A DNA stretch of 64,000 nt from Pseudazoarcus pumilus (GTDB taxonomy: Bacteria; Pseudomonadota; Gammaproteobacteria; Burkholderiales; Rhodocyclaceae), in contig NZ_CP025682.1 of NCBI RefSeq assembly GCF_002872475.1, forward strand, positions 2,728,001-2,792,000, given 5' to 3'. This document shows, piece after piece, positions 37,170 through 46,304 of this stretch. The translations under genes were made by a program, and so were the position numbers. The notes below the pieces were generated by a model. The model made no database searches and was not told where the DNA came from. It saw only the letters and a program-made list of their open reading frames with translations. Position 1 is the first letter of the stretch, and each line of letters begins with the position of its first letter.

Positions 37170-38058
37170 CGCTGTGCTCCGCAAGCCGGCTGAGGGCGGC
37201 GGCGATCAATGCGGTGACACTCGCGACATTGGTCTCGTGCGCGATGGCGTCGGTGCTCCACACATGCTCGACGCCGGCTGCGCGCACCGTGGCAAGCGCG
37301 TCACCGGCGAAAAGTGCGTGGGTAACGGCCAGATCCACCGATGCGGCACCGGCCGCGCGCAGCAGCGTGGCCGCGCGTGCGACGGTGCGTCCAGTGCTGG
37401 CGACATCGTCCAGAATGACGACCGCGCGCCCCGACACATCGACCTCGGGCAGGCGGATCTCGACCTCATGATCGCCGTGGCGGTGCTTGGTGCACACCGC
37501 AAAATCGAGCCCGAAGGCGCGCGCGCCGGCCTCGACCCACTGCGCGGCCTCCTCGTCGGGGCCGAGCAGCAGCGGCCGCTCGCGATGCGCCAGTGCGACG
37601 CTGGCGAGCAGTTCGGCCGCCGAGAGTGCAACGGCCTGCTCCACCGGCACCGCATCGGACAGATGCAGCACGCGGTGCAGGTGCGGATCGACCGTGATCA
37701 GCGCGTCGAACAGTTCGGCCAGGAAGCCGCCGACGATGGTCTGGCTGACCGCCTCGCCGGGGCGAAAGGCGGCGTCCTGGCGCATGTAGCCGAGATAGGG
37801 CGCAACCAGCGTCAGCCGCCGCGCACCCAGCGTGCGCGCACTGCGCGCGGTGAGCAGCAGCTCGACGAGTTTCTCGTTGGGTTCGTGCAGGCCGCGCAGC
37901 ACAATCACCTGTGGCGGCAGCACGGCGGGCAGGCGCAGGCGCAGCTCACCGTCCGGAAAGCGGTGACGCTCGATGACTGCGGCGCGCAAGTCCGCCGCCG
38001 GCGCGAGCTTGGCCGCGACCCTGGCTTCGTCGTCGAAATGCAGCAGAATCCCTTCCAC
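37162..38058 (-). CDS. prs: ribose-phosphate pyrophosphokinase (PRPP synthetase)
   Basis: Makes PRPP from ribose 5-phosphate and ATP, or acts on a related pentose phosphate. The 298-residue protein shows the family elements FPDGELRLRLP, YLGYMRQDAAFRPGEAVSQ, the catalytic stretch VDPHLHR, the flexible loop KHRHGDHEVEI and the PRPP site VVILDDVASTGRTV. It is shorter and more divergent than the housekeeping bacterial enzyme. A GTG start with GGAG 8 bp upstream fits; it lies one base from the stop of the phosphorylase gene. The fixed pairing with the phosphorylase suggests a nucleotide-salvage role. Confidence 0.88.
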   Translation of the reverse strand: MEGILLHFDDEARVAAKLAPAADLRAAVIERHRFPDGELRLRLPAVLPPQVIVLRGLHEPNEKLVELLLTARSARTLGARRLTLVAPYLGYMRQDAAFRPGEAVSQTIVGGFLAELFDALITVDPHLHRVLHLSDAVPVEQAVALSAAELLASVALAHRERPLLLGPDEEAAQWVEAGARAFGLDFAVCTKHRHGDHEVEIRLPEVDVSGRAVVILDDVASTGRTVARAATLLRAAGAASVDLAVTHALFAGDALATVRAAGVEHVWSTDAIAHETNVASVTALIAAALSRLAEHSDD

Positions 38059-38059
38059 G

Positions 38060-39646
38060 TCAGAACTCCACGAACAGATGTTGCACGCCGGTTGCCGGGC
38101 CGATGCGGTAGCCGTCGTCGCGCTCGGCCGCCTGGCGCGCGAACGCCTGATCGGCCGGGAAGCTGGCGTGCACACGGTACAACAGCTCGCCGGCGCGCAC
38201 CGCGTCGCCGAGCTTGCGCACCAGTTCGACGCCAGCCCCCTTGACCTTGGGCGCGCCGGCCAGTCCGGCGATGCGGGCGATCTGCAGGTTGTCGATGGCG
38301 GTGACGACGCCGTCTTCGCGCGCACGCACCTCGAAACCCAGCCGTCCCAGTTCAGGCCGCTCGGCATCGAAGCCGCGCCCTCCCTGGGCGCGGATGATGG
38401 CGTCCATCTTCGCCAGCGCGCGGCCCGAATCGAGAATGTCGCGCGCGATCGCGAAGCCTTCGCCACCGCGCACGTCGGGATCGAACTCGATCATGCGGCC
38501 GGCCAGGCGCAGCGCCTTCTGGCGCAGATCGGACGGTGCCTCGGGGTGGTTCTCGAGCACGCGCATGACGTCGCGCGCCTCGAGCGCCGGGCCGATGCCC
38601 AGTCCCACCGGCTGGCGACCGTCGGTGATGACCACGTCGAGCGCCAGATTCATCGCGCGCGCGACGTACTCGAAGAGCTTGCGCAGGCGCAACGCGTCGG
38701 GCATGGAGCGCACCTTGGCGCTGGGCCCGACCGGGATGTCGAGCACCAGATGGGTGGAGCCGGCGGCGATCTTCTTCGACAGGATGGAGGCCACCATCTG
38801 GCCGGGCGAGTCGATCGACAGCGGGCGCTCGACCGAAATCAGGATGTCGTCGGCCGGCGACAGGTCGGCCGTGCCGCCCCAGGCGATGCAGGCGCGATGC
38901 TCGCGCACGATGGCTTCCAGCCGCTCGAAGGGCAGCTCGACGTCGGCGAGCACTTCCATGGTGTCCGCCGTGCCGGCCGGCGAGGTGATCGCACGCGACG
39001 AGGTCTTGGGGCACAGCATGCCGTGGGCGGCGACGATGGGCACCACCAGCATCGACGTGCGGTTGCCCGGAATGCCGCCGATGCAGTGCTTGTCGACGAC
39101 CAGACGCTCGCGCCAGTCGAGCTTGCGCCCGGTCTCGACCATCGCGTCGGTGAGGAAGAACACTTCCTCGCGGTCGAGTTCGTTCTGGCTGCAGGCGACG
39201 ACGAAGGCGGTCAGCTCGATCTTGGTATAGCGGTGGTCGGCAATGTCGCGCACGATCGCACGGTAATCCTCGCGCGCCAGGCGATGACCGTCGATCTTGC
39301 GATGCAGCGCGGGAATCGAGCCGGCCGGCTCGGCCTGGCGCACGCTGCCCGGATGGCCCTCGGCGACATCGAGCTGCGCGAAGGCATCCTCCGACAAGCC
39401 CAGTTCGTGGCAACCGACGATGGCCGCGTCATCGACGACGTTGAGCGTGGCGAGGATCATGCGGCCGTTGGCGCGCACTTCGACCTTGGCCAACGCCTGG
39501 AAGCCCTCGGCGCGATACACGGCACAGTCGCGGTGCAGATAGACGACGTTCTCGCGCCAGGTGTCGATCGCCACACGCCGCAGCGCCAGTTCGGAATGCG
39601 CGGCCTCGCAGCCCTCGGCAATGACGGGCATCTTGCGGCGGCTCAT
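38060..39646 (-). CDS. thymidine/AMP phosphorylase-family enzyme
   Basis: A nucleoside or nucleotide phosphorylase of 528 residues. The N-terminal extension of about 90 residues (a double-psi-barrel-like part before VAEGHPGSV) and the core motifs [47 protein letters not shown] and [20 protein letters not shown] fit the longer archaeal-type AMP phosphorylase/thymidine phosphorylase branch rather than DeoA (about 440 residues). Archaeal relatives release ribose 1,5-bisphosphate from AMP. Its immediate partner is a PRPP synthetase gene, so a ribose phosphate exchange between the two is plausible. Substrate preference cannot be read from the sequence alone. Confidence 0.88.
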   Translation of the reverse strand: MSRRKMPVIAEGCEAAHSELALRRVAIDTWRENVVYLHRDCAVYRAEGFQALAKVEVRANGRMILATLNVVDDAAIVGCHELGLSEDAFAQLDVAEGHPGSVRQAEPAGSIPALHRKIDGHRLAREDYRAIVRDIADHRYTKIELTAFVVACSQNELDREEVFFLTDAMVETGRKLDWRERLVVDKHCIGGIPGNRTSMLVVPIVAAHGMLCPKTSSRAITSPAGTADTMEVLADVELPFERLEAIVREHRACIAWGGTADLSPADDILISVERPLSIDSPGQMVASILSKKIAAGSTHLVLDIPVGPSAKVRSMPDALRLRKLFEYVARAMNLALDVVITDGRQPVGLGIGPALEARDVMRVLENHPEAPSDLRQKALRLAGRMIEFDPDVRGGEGFAIARDILDSGRALAKMDAIIRAQGGRGFDAERPELGRLGFEVRAREDGVVTAIDNLQIARIAGLAGAPKVKGAGVELVRKLGDAVRAGELLYRVHASFPADQAFARQAAERDDGYRIGPATGVQHLFVEF

Positions 39647-39757
39647 GCGGACTCCCGGGGTACCTGCCCGCCGGATCGGTGCGCGCGTGCGATTGTGCTG
39701 TGCATGCGCCGATTATCCGACGAATCGCACCGGCACGTCAGCCCGCGCAAGCGTGCT

Positions 39758-40687
39758 TCAGGCGAGTGCGGCGAGCCGTTGCGCGTCGAGCGCCGGCATC
39801 GGCATGCCGATCAGCCGCGTCCACTCGCGCAAGGCATCGACCGAGTTCGCGACGACCTCGTGCAGGATGTCCGTTTCCAGCTCGATGACCGCCGCGCGCA
39901 AATGCATGTTCGCCAGATGCGCGTCGGCCTCGTCCGGGTCGAGCAGGTAGTTGCTGGCGCTGCGCGCCAGACGCACGATGCTGGCAAGCAGATACGGCGT
40001 GGAGCCCGGCGCGAAACCGCCGCCCTCGGGGTCACGCTGCCAGTACACGATGTCGGCCGTGGACGTGGGCAGCCCCCAGTCGACCAGCATCACCGCCGCC
40101 AGCTCGTGATGGTCGAAACCGAAGACCTCGCGCTCGAGCGGCGCAAGCTCGGTCTTCGCGTAGCGGGCGACGGCCAGCACGCGGGAGTATTCGGCCGGCT
40201 GCGCGGTGGCGAAGGCGAGCATGCCGACGTTGCCGAGCAGGCCCAGCGCGAAGGTGTCGTCAGCCGACTGGTGATGCGCCGCCACCGCCAGCGCTTCGGT
40301 GAGAATACCCGTGTGCAGCGACCCGGCCCAGAAGCGGTCGTAGTCGAAGGCCTGGCAATCGAGTCGGCGCGACTGGGTGATCAGCGACAGCACCAGCGCG
40401 TAGCTGCGGATCGCGTTCAGGCCCAGACGCTGCACCGCGTGCTGCACGCTGGCCGTGCCGCGCATGTTGTAGAAGCGTGCAGCCGAGGCGGCGCGCAGCA
40501 CGAAGCCGGTCAGCGCCGGGTCGGTCTGGATCACGCGAACGAGGTCTTCGAGCCCGGCATCCGCATCGCGTGCCAGTTCGATGATGCGCAAGGCCGTGCC
40601 CTGCGGCGTGGGCAGCGATTCGGCCGCTTCGAGGAAGGCACGGATGTCACCGACGATCTCGTTGCGTGGACGCACCCGCGGATTCAT
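39758..40687 (-). CDS. HDOD-domain signalling protein
   Basis: A 309-residue HDOD protein, a non-catalytic relative of HD phosphodiesterases. Typical parts are SLPTPQGTALRIIELARDADAGLEDLVRVIQTDPALTG and VQHAVQRLGLNAIRSYALVLSL; the late FGFDHHELAAVMLVDWGLP retains HD-like residues. HDOD proteins act in motility, c-di-GMP or stress signalling. The start overlaps the DUF1631 stop (ATGA), so the two are coupled. Confidence 0.88.
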   Translation of the reverse strand: MNPRVRPRNEIVGDIRAFLEAAESLPTPQGTALRIIELARDADAGLEDLVRVIQTDPALTGFVLRAASAARFYNMRGTASVQHAVQRLGLNAIRSYALVLSLITQSRRLDCQAFDYDRFWAGSLHTGILTEALAVAAHHQSADDTFALGLLGNVGMLAFATAQPAEYSRVLAVARYAKTELAPLEREVFGFDHHELAAVMLVDWGLPTSTADIVYWQRDPEGGGFAPGSTPYLLASIVRLARSASNYLLDPDEADAHLANMHLRAAVIELETDILHEVVANSVDALREWTRLIGMPMPALDAQRLAALA

Positions 40688-42795
40688 GACGTCGCTCCTG
40701 CCGGCTGCGGGCGATAGGCTTCGAGGACATCGGCGACCAGACGATCCATCAGCGGCTCGTCGTCGATCAACAGGGCCTCGCCGCGTTCGAAGCGCCGCGC
40801 CAGCTCGCCGCGCGTGAGCGCCAGTGCGCGTGCGCCCTGACGATTGGTAAACAGGAACAGGGTGCGCGCCGGGCTCACCCAGGACAGACGCACGGCGCGG
40901 CGCTGCCCCGCTTCGAGCGCGATTTCCACCCAGTCGCCGCGATGCAGCTCGTCCAGTCCGTCGTGCCCGATGGCTTGCGGACTCGCCACGGGAGCGGCAA
41001 CGGCGGGAGCGGCGGTAGTCGGCGCTTGCATGTCGTTCTTGATGGCCTTGGCGTGGTGACGCACCAGCGCGGCGAAAAAAGCCTCGCGCGCGGCCTCGGG
41101 CATGCGCCGGTCATCCAGACCGCGGCGCAGGCGCGCAAGCAAGCCAGGCAACATGCGCACCAGACGCTGTCGCTCCTCGCCACCGCTCTTGGGCTGCACG
41201 CTCCACACCAGATCGCGCATGGTCGCCAGTGCGTCCTGCCAGGCGTCACCATCCTCGCCGCCGGCCAGCGCCGCATCGGCCAGCACGGCGCTCCACCAGT
41301 CGCGCAACAGGTCGCGCACCGTCACCGGCAGGCGCTCATCGACCACATGCGGGGCGACGCGCGCGGCCGCGATGCCGCGTGCAATCTCCTGCGCCTCACG
41401 CGCACTCAGGGCGGTGGTGAGCGTCGCGGCCTTCTCGTCGGCGATGCGATCCTGCTCGGCGAGGAAGGTCTCGAGACGGCGCAGGGCGTCGACGAACGCG
41501 CCGAGTTCAGACCCGCCCGCACTCTGAATGCGCTGCACCAGCGGTTCGGCCACGCGGTACAGCGCGCAGTCCGTCGTGACTTCGCCGTCCCAGGTCGCGG
41601 CCGCCTGCGCCAACGCATTGATCAGACGCCGTGCGGCATGTTCGCGATTGGAGAAGAAGTCGTGATCGACCAGCGCCAGACGCAGCACCGGCAATTGCAA
41701 TCGGCCGATCAGCCCTTTCATGGCCTCGGGCACGCGCTCGTCGTCGAAGATCAAGTCGAACAGGGTGGCGACGACGTCGATGACGACGCGGTCGAGCGCA
41801 CCGACCTGACGCGCCAGCCCCGCATCGAGCAGTGCACGCAGCACATTCATCGTTTCGGCCGCAGCCACATCGACGCAAAAGCGTTCGCCGCCGAGTTCGA
41901 CTTCGCCCTCGCCGCGCTGCAAGCGCGCGAGCGCATCGAGCACCACCGGGCTGACGTTTCCGCCCTGTGCCCCGACCGGGGGCGAGGCCCCCTGCGACGA
42001 CGCGGGGGCGACCAGGCGCTTGACGAGGTCGGCCGTAGCGCCGGGGGCAGCTTCGCGGCGCGTCAGGGCCCGCACGCGATCACGCCGGACATGCGGGCGC
42101 AGCCGCGGCAACACGCGCCGCTCGTCAAGATATTCGTTGAGCGCGCGGTAGGTCTGCGGCATCGTCGGTGCAAGCAGCCGGGTGGCTTGAATGAACAGCG
42201 CTTCGCGCGCCGCGTCGCTGCATTCGAGCGTCCAGCACGCGTGCTTGAGCGCCTCGGCTACGGCCTCCGGGGCGAGCGGATTGCGCATCTCGTCGACCGC
42301 GTCCTCGTCGAACATGCGCGCCACGCGCGCCCGCAGCTGGCTCAGCTCATCCTCGCAGGGACTGGCGAGTATATGCCCCTGGGTGCGCACGGCCAGGGAT
42401 TCGGAGAACACCTTGTCGTCGAGCAGACTCAGCTCGACACGCGTGCCGATGCGCTCTCTGGAGGTTGCCGGCGAGCGTGCCGAACGCGCCATGCGCTCGC
42501 GCGACACACGCTGGAAATGCGAAGGGAAGGCCTCGGCCGCGACCGGACCGTGCTGGCGCAGCGTGCGCAAAAGCTCGGAAAACACGTCGCTGCGCAAGGC
42601 ATCGTAGGTCTCGCGCACGGCGCCCTGGACTTCGCGCAGCAAATGGTCGTGCAGGGCCTCGAGCTGCGCCGCCGTGCGCTCGCCGAGCAGGCGGCTGCAC
42701 TCGGCCAGCACGGCCGCGTAGGCGCCGACAGAGGGGCGGGCGGGGCTGACAGGAATCGAATCGGCTTCGCTCACGCTGGACTCCGCTGCATGCAT
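40684..42795 (-). CDS. DUF1631 protein
   Basis: A 703-residue, largely helical protein of the DUF1631 family, found mostly in betaproteobacteria and some gammaproteobacteria. It starts with coiled-coil-prone segments (LEALHDHLLREVQGAVRETYDAL), has MPQTYRALNEYLDERRVLPRL in the middle and ends with a compact beta-rich domain (LHRGDWVEIALEAGQRRAVRLSWVSPARTLFLFTNRQGARA) resembling PilZ-type barrels. The RxxxR and D/NxSxxG motifs for c-di-GMP binding are not clearly present. Function unknown; the coupled HDOD gene suggests a shared signalling task. Confidence 0.85.
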   Translation of the reverse strand: MHAAESSVSEADSIPVSPARPSVGAYAAVLAECSRLLGERTAAQLEALHDHLLREVQGAVRETYDALRSDVFSELLRTLRQHGPVAAEAFPSHFQRVSRERMARSARSPATSRERIGTRVELSLLDDKVFSESLAVRTQGHILASPCEDELSQLRARVARMFDEDAVDEMRNPLAPEAVAEALKHACWTLECSDAAREALFIQATRLLAPTMPQTYRALNEYLDERRVLPRLRPHVRRDRVRALTRREAAPGATADLVKRLVAPASSQGASPPVGAQGGNVSPVVLDALARLQRGEGEVELGGERFCVDVAAAETMNVLRALLDAGLARQVGALDRVVIDVVATLFDLIFDDERVPEAMKGLIGRLQLPVLRLALVDHDFFSNREHAARRLINALAQAAATWDGEVTTDCALYRVAEPLVQRIQSAGGSELGAFVDALRRLETFLAEQDRIADEKAATLTTALSAREAQEIARGIAAARVAPHVVDERLPVTVRDLLRDWWSAVLADAALAGGEDGDAWQDALATMRDLVWSVQPKSGGEERQRLVRMLPGLLARLRRGLDDRRMPEAAREAFFAALVRHHAKAIKNDMQAPTTAAPAVAAPVASPQAIGHDGLDELHRGDWVEIALEAGQRRAVRLSWVSPARTLFLFTNRQGARALALTRGELARRFERGEALLIDDEPLMDRLVADVLEAYRPQPAGATS

Positions 42796-43023
42796 TCAGG
42801 CAGACCGGCGCAGATGCGCGATTCTCGCGCACGGGCGATCAGTCAATGTATGGTATCGCTGCGCCAACCGATCCGGCACCGTCCTTCCGTCGGCCCGACG
42901 AGCGGCCGGACGGGCAACATTCGCACACATTCGTAGTCAAAGCTTGTCCGCGCCAAGAACGCGGCGCGGCACAGGCCGGTGCGAATGCACTAGAATCTGC
43001 CCCTTCCCAACGCTGTGCCTGCC

Positions 43024-44133
43024 ATGTTCGACGAACCCGTTGTCGCCGCCTCGACCATCGCCTGGATCGCCTTCGCACTCGGTCTGGTGTTCGGCTATGC
43101 CGGCAACCGCTCCAATTTCTGCACCATGGGCGCGGTCTCCGACATCGTGAACATGGGCGACTGGACTCGCATGCGCATGTGGGCCGCGGCCGTCGGCGTG
43201 GCCATCCTCGGCACCGCCGCACTGCAGCTGACCGGCGTGCTCGACACCGACGACTCCATCTACACCGGGTCGCGCGTGATCTGGTTCTCCAACCTGCTCG
43301 GCGGCGCACTGTTCGGCATCGGCATGACGCTGGCCTCGGGCTGCGGCTCGAAGACGCTGATCCGCATCGGCGGCGGCAACCTCAAATCCCTGATCGTGTT
43401 CGTCTTTCTCGGCATATCCGCCTACATGACGATGCGCGGCCTGTTCGGCGTGTGGCGCACGCAGTACATCGACACCATCTCGTTCGAGCTGAGCACCTCG
43501 CAGGATCTTCCGTCCATCCTCGCCGGCCTCGGGCTGGCGCGCGAGACGGCGCTGGTGGCGCTGGCCGCGGTCATCGGTGGCGGTCTGCTGGTGTTCACGC
43601 TGCTCAGCCGCGAAGCGCGTCAGCTCGAAACCCTGCTCGGCGCGATCGCCATCGGCGCGGTATGCGTCGCCGGCTGGTACGTCACCGCGCACGTGGGCTT
43701 CGTCGAGGAACACCCGCGCACGCTCGAACGGGCCTTCATCGGCACCAACAGCGGCCAGGCCGAATCCTTTACCTTCGTCGCACCGGTCGGCTACACGCTG
43801 GAACTGTTCATGCTGTGGAGCGACACCAGCCGCATCTTCACCTTCGGCATCGCCGGCGTGCTCGGCGTGATCGCCGGCTCGGCCGTCTATGCGGCCACCT
43901 CGCGCACCTGGCGCGTCGAATCCTTCATGGACGCGGGCGATCTGGTACGCCACATCGTCGGCGCCATCCTGATGGGCTTCGGCGGCGTCACTGCCTTCGG
44001 CTGCACCATCGGTCAGGGCGTGACCGGCTTCTCGACCCTGGCGGTCGGCTCGCTGCTCACCACCGCCGCGATCATCGCCGGCGCGGCCGTAACCATGAAG
44101 GTGCAGTACTGGCTGATGATGCGCGAGGACTGA
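43024..44133 (+). CDS. YeeE/YedE-family sulfur-compound transporter
   Basis: A 369-residue membrane protein with about nine helices. It has the cysteine signatures of the YeeE (TsuA) family: NRSNFCTMGAVSD near residue 35, ASGCGSKTLIRIGGGN near 107, and AFGCTIGQGVTGFSTLAVGS near 325. In TsuA such cysteines guide thiosulfate through the channel. No rhodanese or TusA partner gene is adjacent. There is no clear ribosome site; a GTG three codons earlier is possible. A TAGAAT hexamer at 42991 could be the -10 box. Confidence 0.9.
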   Translation: MFDEPVVAASTIAWIAFALGLVFGYAGNRSNFCTMGAVSDIVNMGDWTRMRMWAAAVGVAILGTAALQLTGVLDTDDSIYTGSRVIWFSNLLGGALFGIGMTLASGCGSKTLIRIGGGNLKSLIVFVFLGISAYMTMRGLFGVWRTQYIDTISFELSTSQDLPSILAGLGLARETALVALAAVIGGGLLVFTLLSREARQLETLLGAIAIGAVCVAGWYVTAHVGFVEEHPRTLERAFIGTNSGQAESFTFVAPVGYTLELFMLWSDTSRIFTFGIAGVLGVIAGSAVYAATSRTWRVESFMDAGDLVRHIVGAILMGFGGVTAFGCTIGQGVTGFSTLAVGSLLTTAAIIAGAAVTMKVQYWLMMRED

Positions 44134-44169
44134 CTCGACCATGCCATCCGGGTTTATGCGCCCCCGAGC

Positions 44170-44198
44170 TTGACGCCTGCCGGGGCCTTTGGAATAAT
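44170..44198 (+). promoter_or_regulatory. promoter of tRNA-Lys
   Basis: TTGACG, a 17-bp spacer and AATAAT form a near-consensus sigma-70 promoter. The expected start lies about 7 bp downstream, some 15 bp before the mature tRNA. Confidence 0.75.
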
Positions 44199-44220
44199 CG
44201 CGGTCTTTCGGCAAACGCCC

Positions 44221-44296
44221 GGGTCGTTAGCTCAGCTGGTAGAGCAGCGGACTTTTAATCCGTTGGTCGCAGGTTCGATCCCTGCACGACCCACCA
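44221..44296 (+). tRNA. tRNA-Lys (anticodon TTT)
   Basis: A 76-nt tRNA with complete cloverleaf. The acceptor stem GGGTCGT pairs with ACGACCC, the D arm is GCTCAGCTGGTAGAGC, the anticodon stem-loop CGGACTTTTAATCCG places TTT at the anticodon, the T arm is GCAGGTTCGATCCCTGC, and CCA is encoded. The 14.1-kb transposon lies just downstream, after the terminator, and leaves the tRNA intact. Confidence 0.98.
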
Positions 44297-44306
44297 ACGC
44301 CAGTGA

Positions 44307-44336
44307 AACGCCAGCCCTTCGGGGCTGGCGTTTTGC
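44307..44336 (+). terminator. tRNA-Lys terminator
   Basis: AACGCCAGCCC, loop TTCG, GGGCTGGCGTTTT: a classic rho-independent terminator. The transposon's target duplication starts immediately after it. Confidence 0.9.
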
Positions 44337-44344
44337 TTTTCGGC
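44337..44344. repeat. 8-bp target site duplication, left copy
   Basis: TTTTCGGC directly abuts the left inverted repeat and is repeated exactly at 58451-58458 outside the right inverted repeat. An 8-bp duplication is what IS1595-family transposases produce. Confidence 0.92.
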
Positions 44345-44368
44345 GGGCGTTACTACGCAGATGACCCA
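44345..44368. repeat. left terminal inverted repeat of the transposon
   Basis: 24 bp, starting GGGC and continuing GTTACTACGCAGATGACCCA. It matches the right end (58427-58450, read in reverse) at 23 of 24 positions; the only difference is C versus T at position 4. Confidence 0.93.
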
Positions 44369-44457
44369 AAACTGGCCGTTTTAAGCGTTTGGCATCGCCG
44401 TATGCTTGGAACGCTTGCTGTACCTGGTTATCGTCGTTTGATAACCGGACAGCAACC

Positions 44458-45045
44458 ATGCGCAAAACCCCTTCCTACCTCAAAGGCCTCGCTGAAACCC
44501 GTGCCAGGGTGGCCGCCGATGTCGCCCGTCTCGAACGGCTCATCGCCGGGGCTTCCGAACAACTCAACGCGTCGCGGCAAGAGCTCGAAGCCTGCGACAC
44601 CCTCATCCGAAAATTCGATGCACGGCTCGACCCGTCACTGATTCAGTCAGTCAGAGGGTGGCAAGGCCGCTACGGCAAGCGTGGTGCGCTCTCGGAGGCG
44701 ATTCTCGACTATCTGCGCGACTGCGCACCGGATGCGGTCTCCACGCCGGAGCTGGCACTGCACCTGCAGCACCGCTTCTCCCTGGATTTTGTGCATCCGA
44801 AGGAGCTGCAGGCGTGGAAATGCAACACGTTGTTGCGCAGGCTCAAGGACTTCATGGCCCTCGGGCTCGTCGAGCGGTTGCATGAGGTGTCTGACGGGCG
44901 CGCGAACAAGGTCGGCTACTGGCGGCTGGTCGGGAACGTGCAGAACATCGACGGCCTCTCCCGACTTGCTGAAGCGGCGGGTGTGGCGGTTGTCTCGAAG
45001 CCGCTCAAGGCGACACGGCGCAAGCGGCAACCGCCGGCGGACTAG
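44458..45045 (+). CDS. 195-residue protein next to the left transposon end
   Basis: Not a family I can name. The N-terminal part (residues about 10-62) is a coiled coil (AETRARVAADVARLERLIAG). The rest looks like a winged-helix module: LSEAILDYLRDCAPDAVSTPELALHLQ, then WKCNTLLRRLKDFMALGLVERLHE and a basic tail (KATRRKRQ). A DNA-binding role in transposition or its control is plausible. It begins 90 bp inside the left inverted repeat. Its stop overlaps the stop of the transposase gene by 3 bp in convergent orientation. Confidence 0.7.
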   Translation: MRKTPSYLKGLAETRARVAADVARLERLIAGASEQLNASRQELEACDTLIRKFDARLDPSLIQSVRGWQGRYGKRGALSEAILDYLRDCAPDAVSTPELALHLQHRFSLDFVHPKELQAWKCNTLLRRLKDFMALGLVERLHEVSDGRANKVGYWRLVGNVQNIDGLSRLAEAAGVAVVSKPLKATRRKRQPPAD

Positions 45046-46304
45046 CGGGGAGGCCGGGCATCCATCCGGCGCCTCGGGTCCGTGCCCTTGGGCGGACCGC
45101 TGGCCGGGGCCGGCTGCGGGGCCGGATGAATCAGCTCCACCTTGCGGTGATGGCCGCGCGTGTAACCCTTCCAGAACAGGGACTCACCTACGCTCATCGC
45201 CACGTGCAGCGCGAGCTTCAACTGCTTGCCGTTGGGCAGGCGTCGGGTGTCCGAGCGAAACGCGGTCTCCACCGCGTAATCGAGCAGGTACTTGGGTTCG
45301 ATGTTGAGGTAAATGCCCTTTTCCGCCCGGTCGTAGCGCCAGTTGTACTCTTCGGCCTGGTTGTTGTTCTGACCCTTCGGACCCGAGAACTCCTTCGAGT
45401 GTTCCACCGTGCGGTGGTCCATGAAGCGCCGGCCCAGTTCCTGGTAAGCGGGCGAGGTGTCGGTGTTGAGCCAGCTCTCCGGCATGGCGACGAAGTCCTT
45501 GAGGATGGCCTCGGCCACAGGTGAGGTCTCCGACAGGCCAACGGCCACACGGGTGGCCACCGCCCCCTTGCCGGGCCGGCCCGAGCGTTTGCGCACCGCA
45601 AACAGGATGCGTCGGTCTTTGGGCAGCTTGCGGCCGAACTCCGGGTCGAAGGCACCGGACTCCTTCTTCTTTCGGTTCGCCTTCATCCGGCCGGTCTGCG
45701 TGAGCATCATCTCGGTCAGACCCTTTTCCTCGGCGCCCGTCTCCACCGGGCGGCTCACCTGGGGCACGCCCCGCTTCTCTTTCGAGCGGCGTCCTGCCTG
45801 ATGCGCGCCGTCCATCTCGATGTCGCCCGACAGCAGTCCGACGTTGTAGCCACGCACCAGCCCTTCCCGCATCTTCTGCTGCCACACGAATACCGTGTTG
45901 TAGGTGGTGTCCAGATGGCGTTTGAGCTCCAGTGCGGGCTGGCCGGCCGCCGAGTTTATCCACATCAGCATGCCGGTGAGCAGGTCCTTCAGCGGGCGCT
46001 TGCGGTGAGCGAAAACGGTGCCCGAGGTGATGCTGAAGGTCTTGCCGCAGAAGGCACACTTCCAGCGATTGTCGTGCCCGCGCCAGTAGTGACGATGCAC
46101 AGAGCCACAGTGCGGGCACGAGACCGTCTCACGCGAGCCAAAACGGACCTCGACAAGAAACTCATGGCACTGGGCCTCGGTCCAGCCCTGAATCTCGGGG
46201 ACCGACAGGTCGACCGCTTCACGGGACATGTGCCACTTGGCCGTCTCCGAGGGCTGGCGACGAACTGGTAAGGATTCCTTGGTAGTTGCCCGGTGCCCGC
46301 TCAT
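45042..46304 (-). CDS. IS1595/ISXO2-like transposase
   Basis: DDE-type transposase of 420 residues that would cut and join the 24-bp ends. The N-terminal zinc ribbon has CPHC (63-66) and CAFC (83-86), followed by TFSITSGTVFAHRKRPL. The catalytic domain begins at DIEMDGAHQAG (Asp165 likely catalytic), continues with LNTDTSPAYQELG and ends with the NNNQAEEYNWR region that supplies the last acidic/Asn residues. It is longer than many family members because of a central Lys/Arg-rich insert (about 175-240) and a Pro-rich tail. AGGAGG sits 5 bp before the ATG, which overlaps the previous gene by 4 bp, so it is the third gene of a coupled three-gene operon. Confidence 0.92.
   Translation of the reverse strand: MSGHRATTKESLPVRRQPSETAKWHMSREAVDLSVPEIQGWTEAQCHEFLVEVRFGSRETVSCPHCGSVHRHYWRGHDNRWKCAFCGKTFSITSGTVFAHRKRPLKDLLTGMLMWINSAAGQPALELKRHLDTTYNTVFVWQQKMREGLVRGYNVGLLSGDIEMDGAHQAGRRSKEKRGVPQVSRPVETGAEEKGLTEMMLTQTGRMKANRKKKESGAFDPEFGRKLPKDRRILFAVRKRSGRPGKGAVATRVAVGLSETSPVAEAILKDFVAMPESWLNTDTSPAYQELGRRFMDHRTVEHSKEFSGPKGQNNNQAEEYNWRYDRAEKGIYLNIEPKYLLDYAVETAFRSDTRRLPNGKQLKLALHVAMSVGESLFWKGYTRGHHRKVELIHPAPQPAPASGPPKGTDPRRRMDARPPR

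Noticed and set aside
44221-44345. Integrase-type island inserted into the tRNA-Lys gene
   Set aside because: The tRNA is intact and no tyrosine recombinase or repeated tRNA 3' end is visible. The ends are transposon inverted repeats with an 8-bp duplication outside the tRNA and its terminator.
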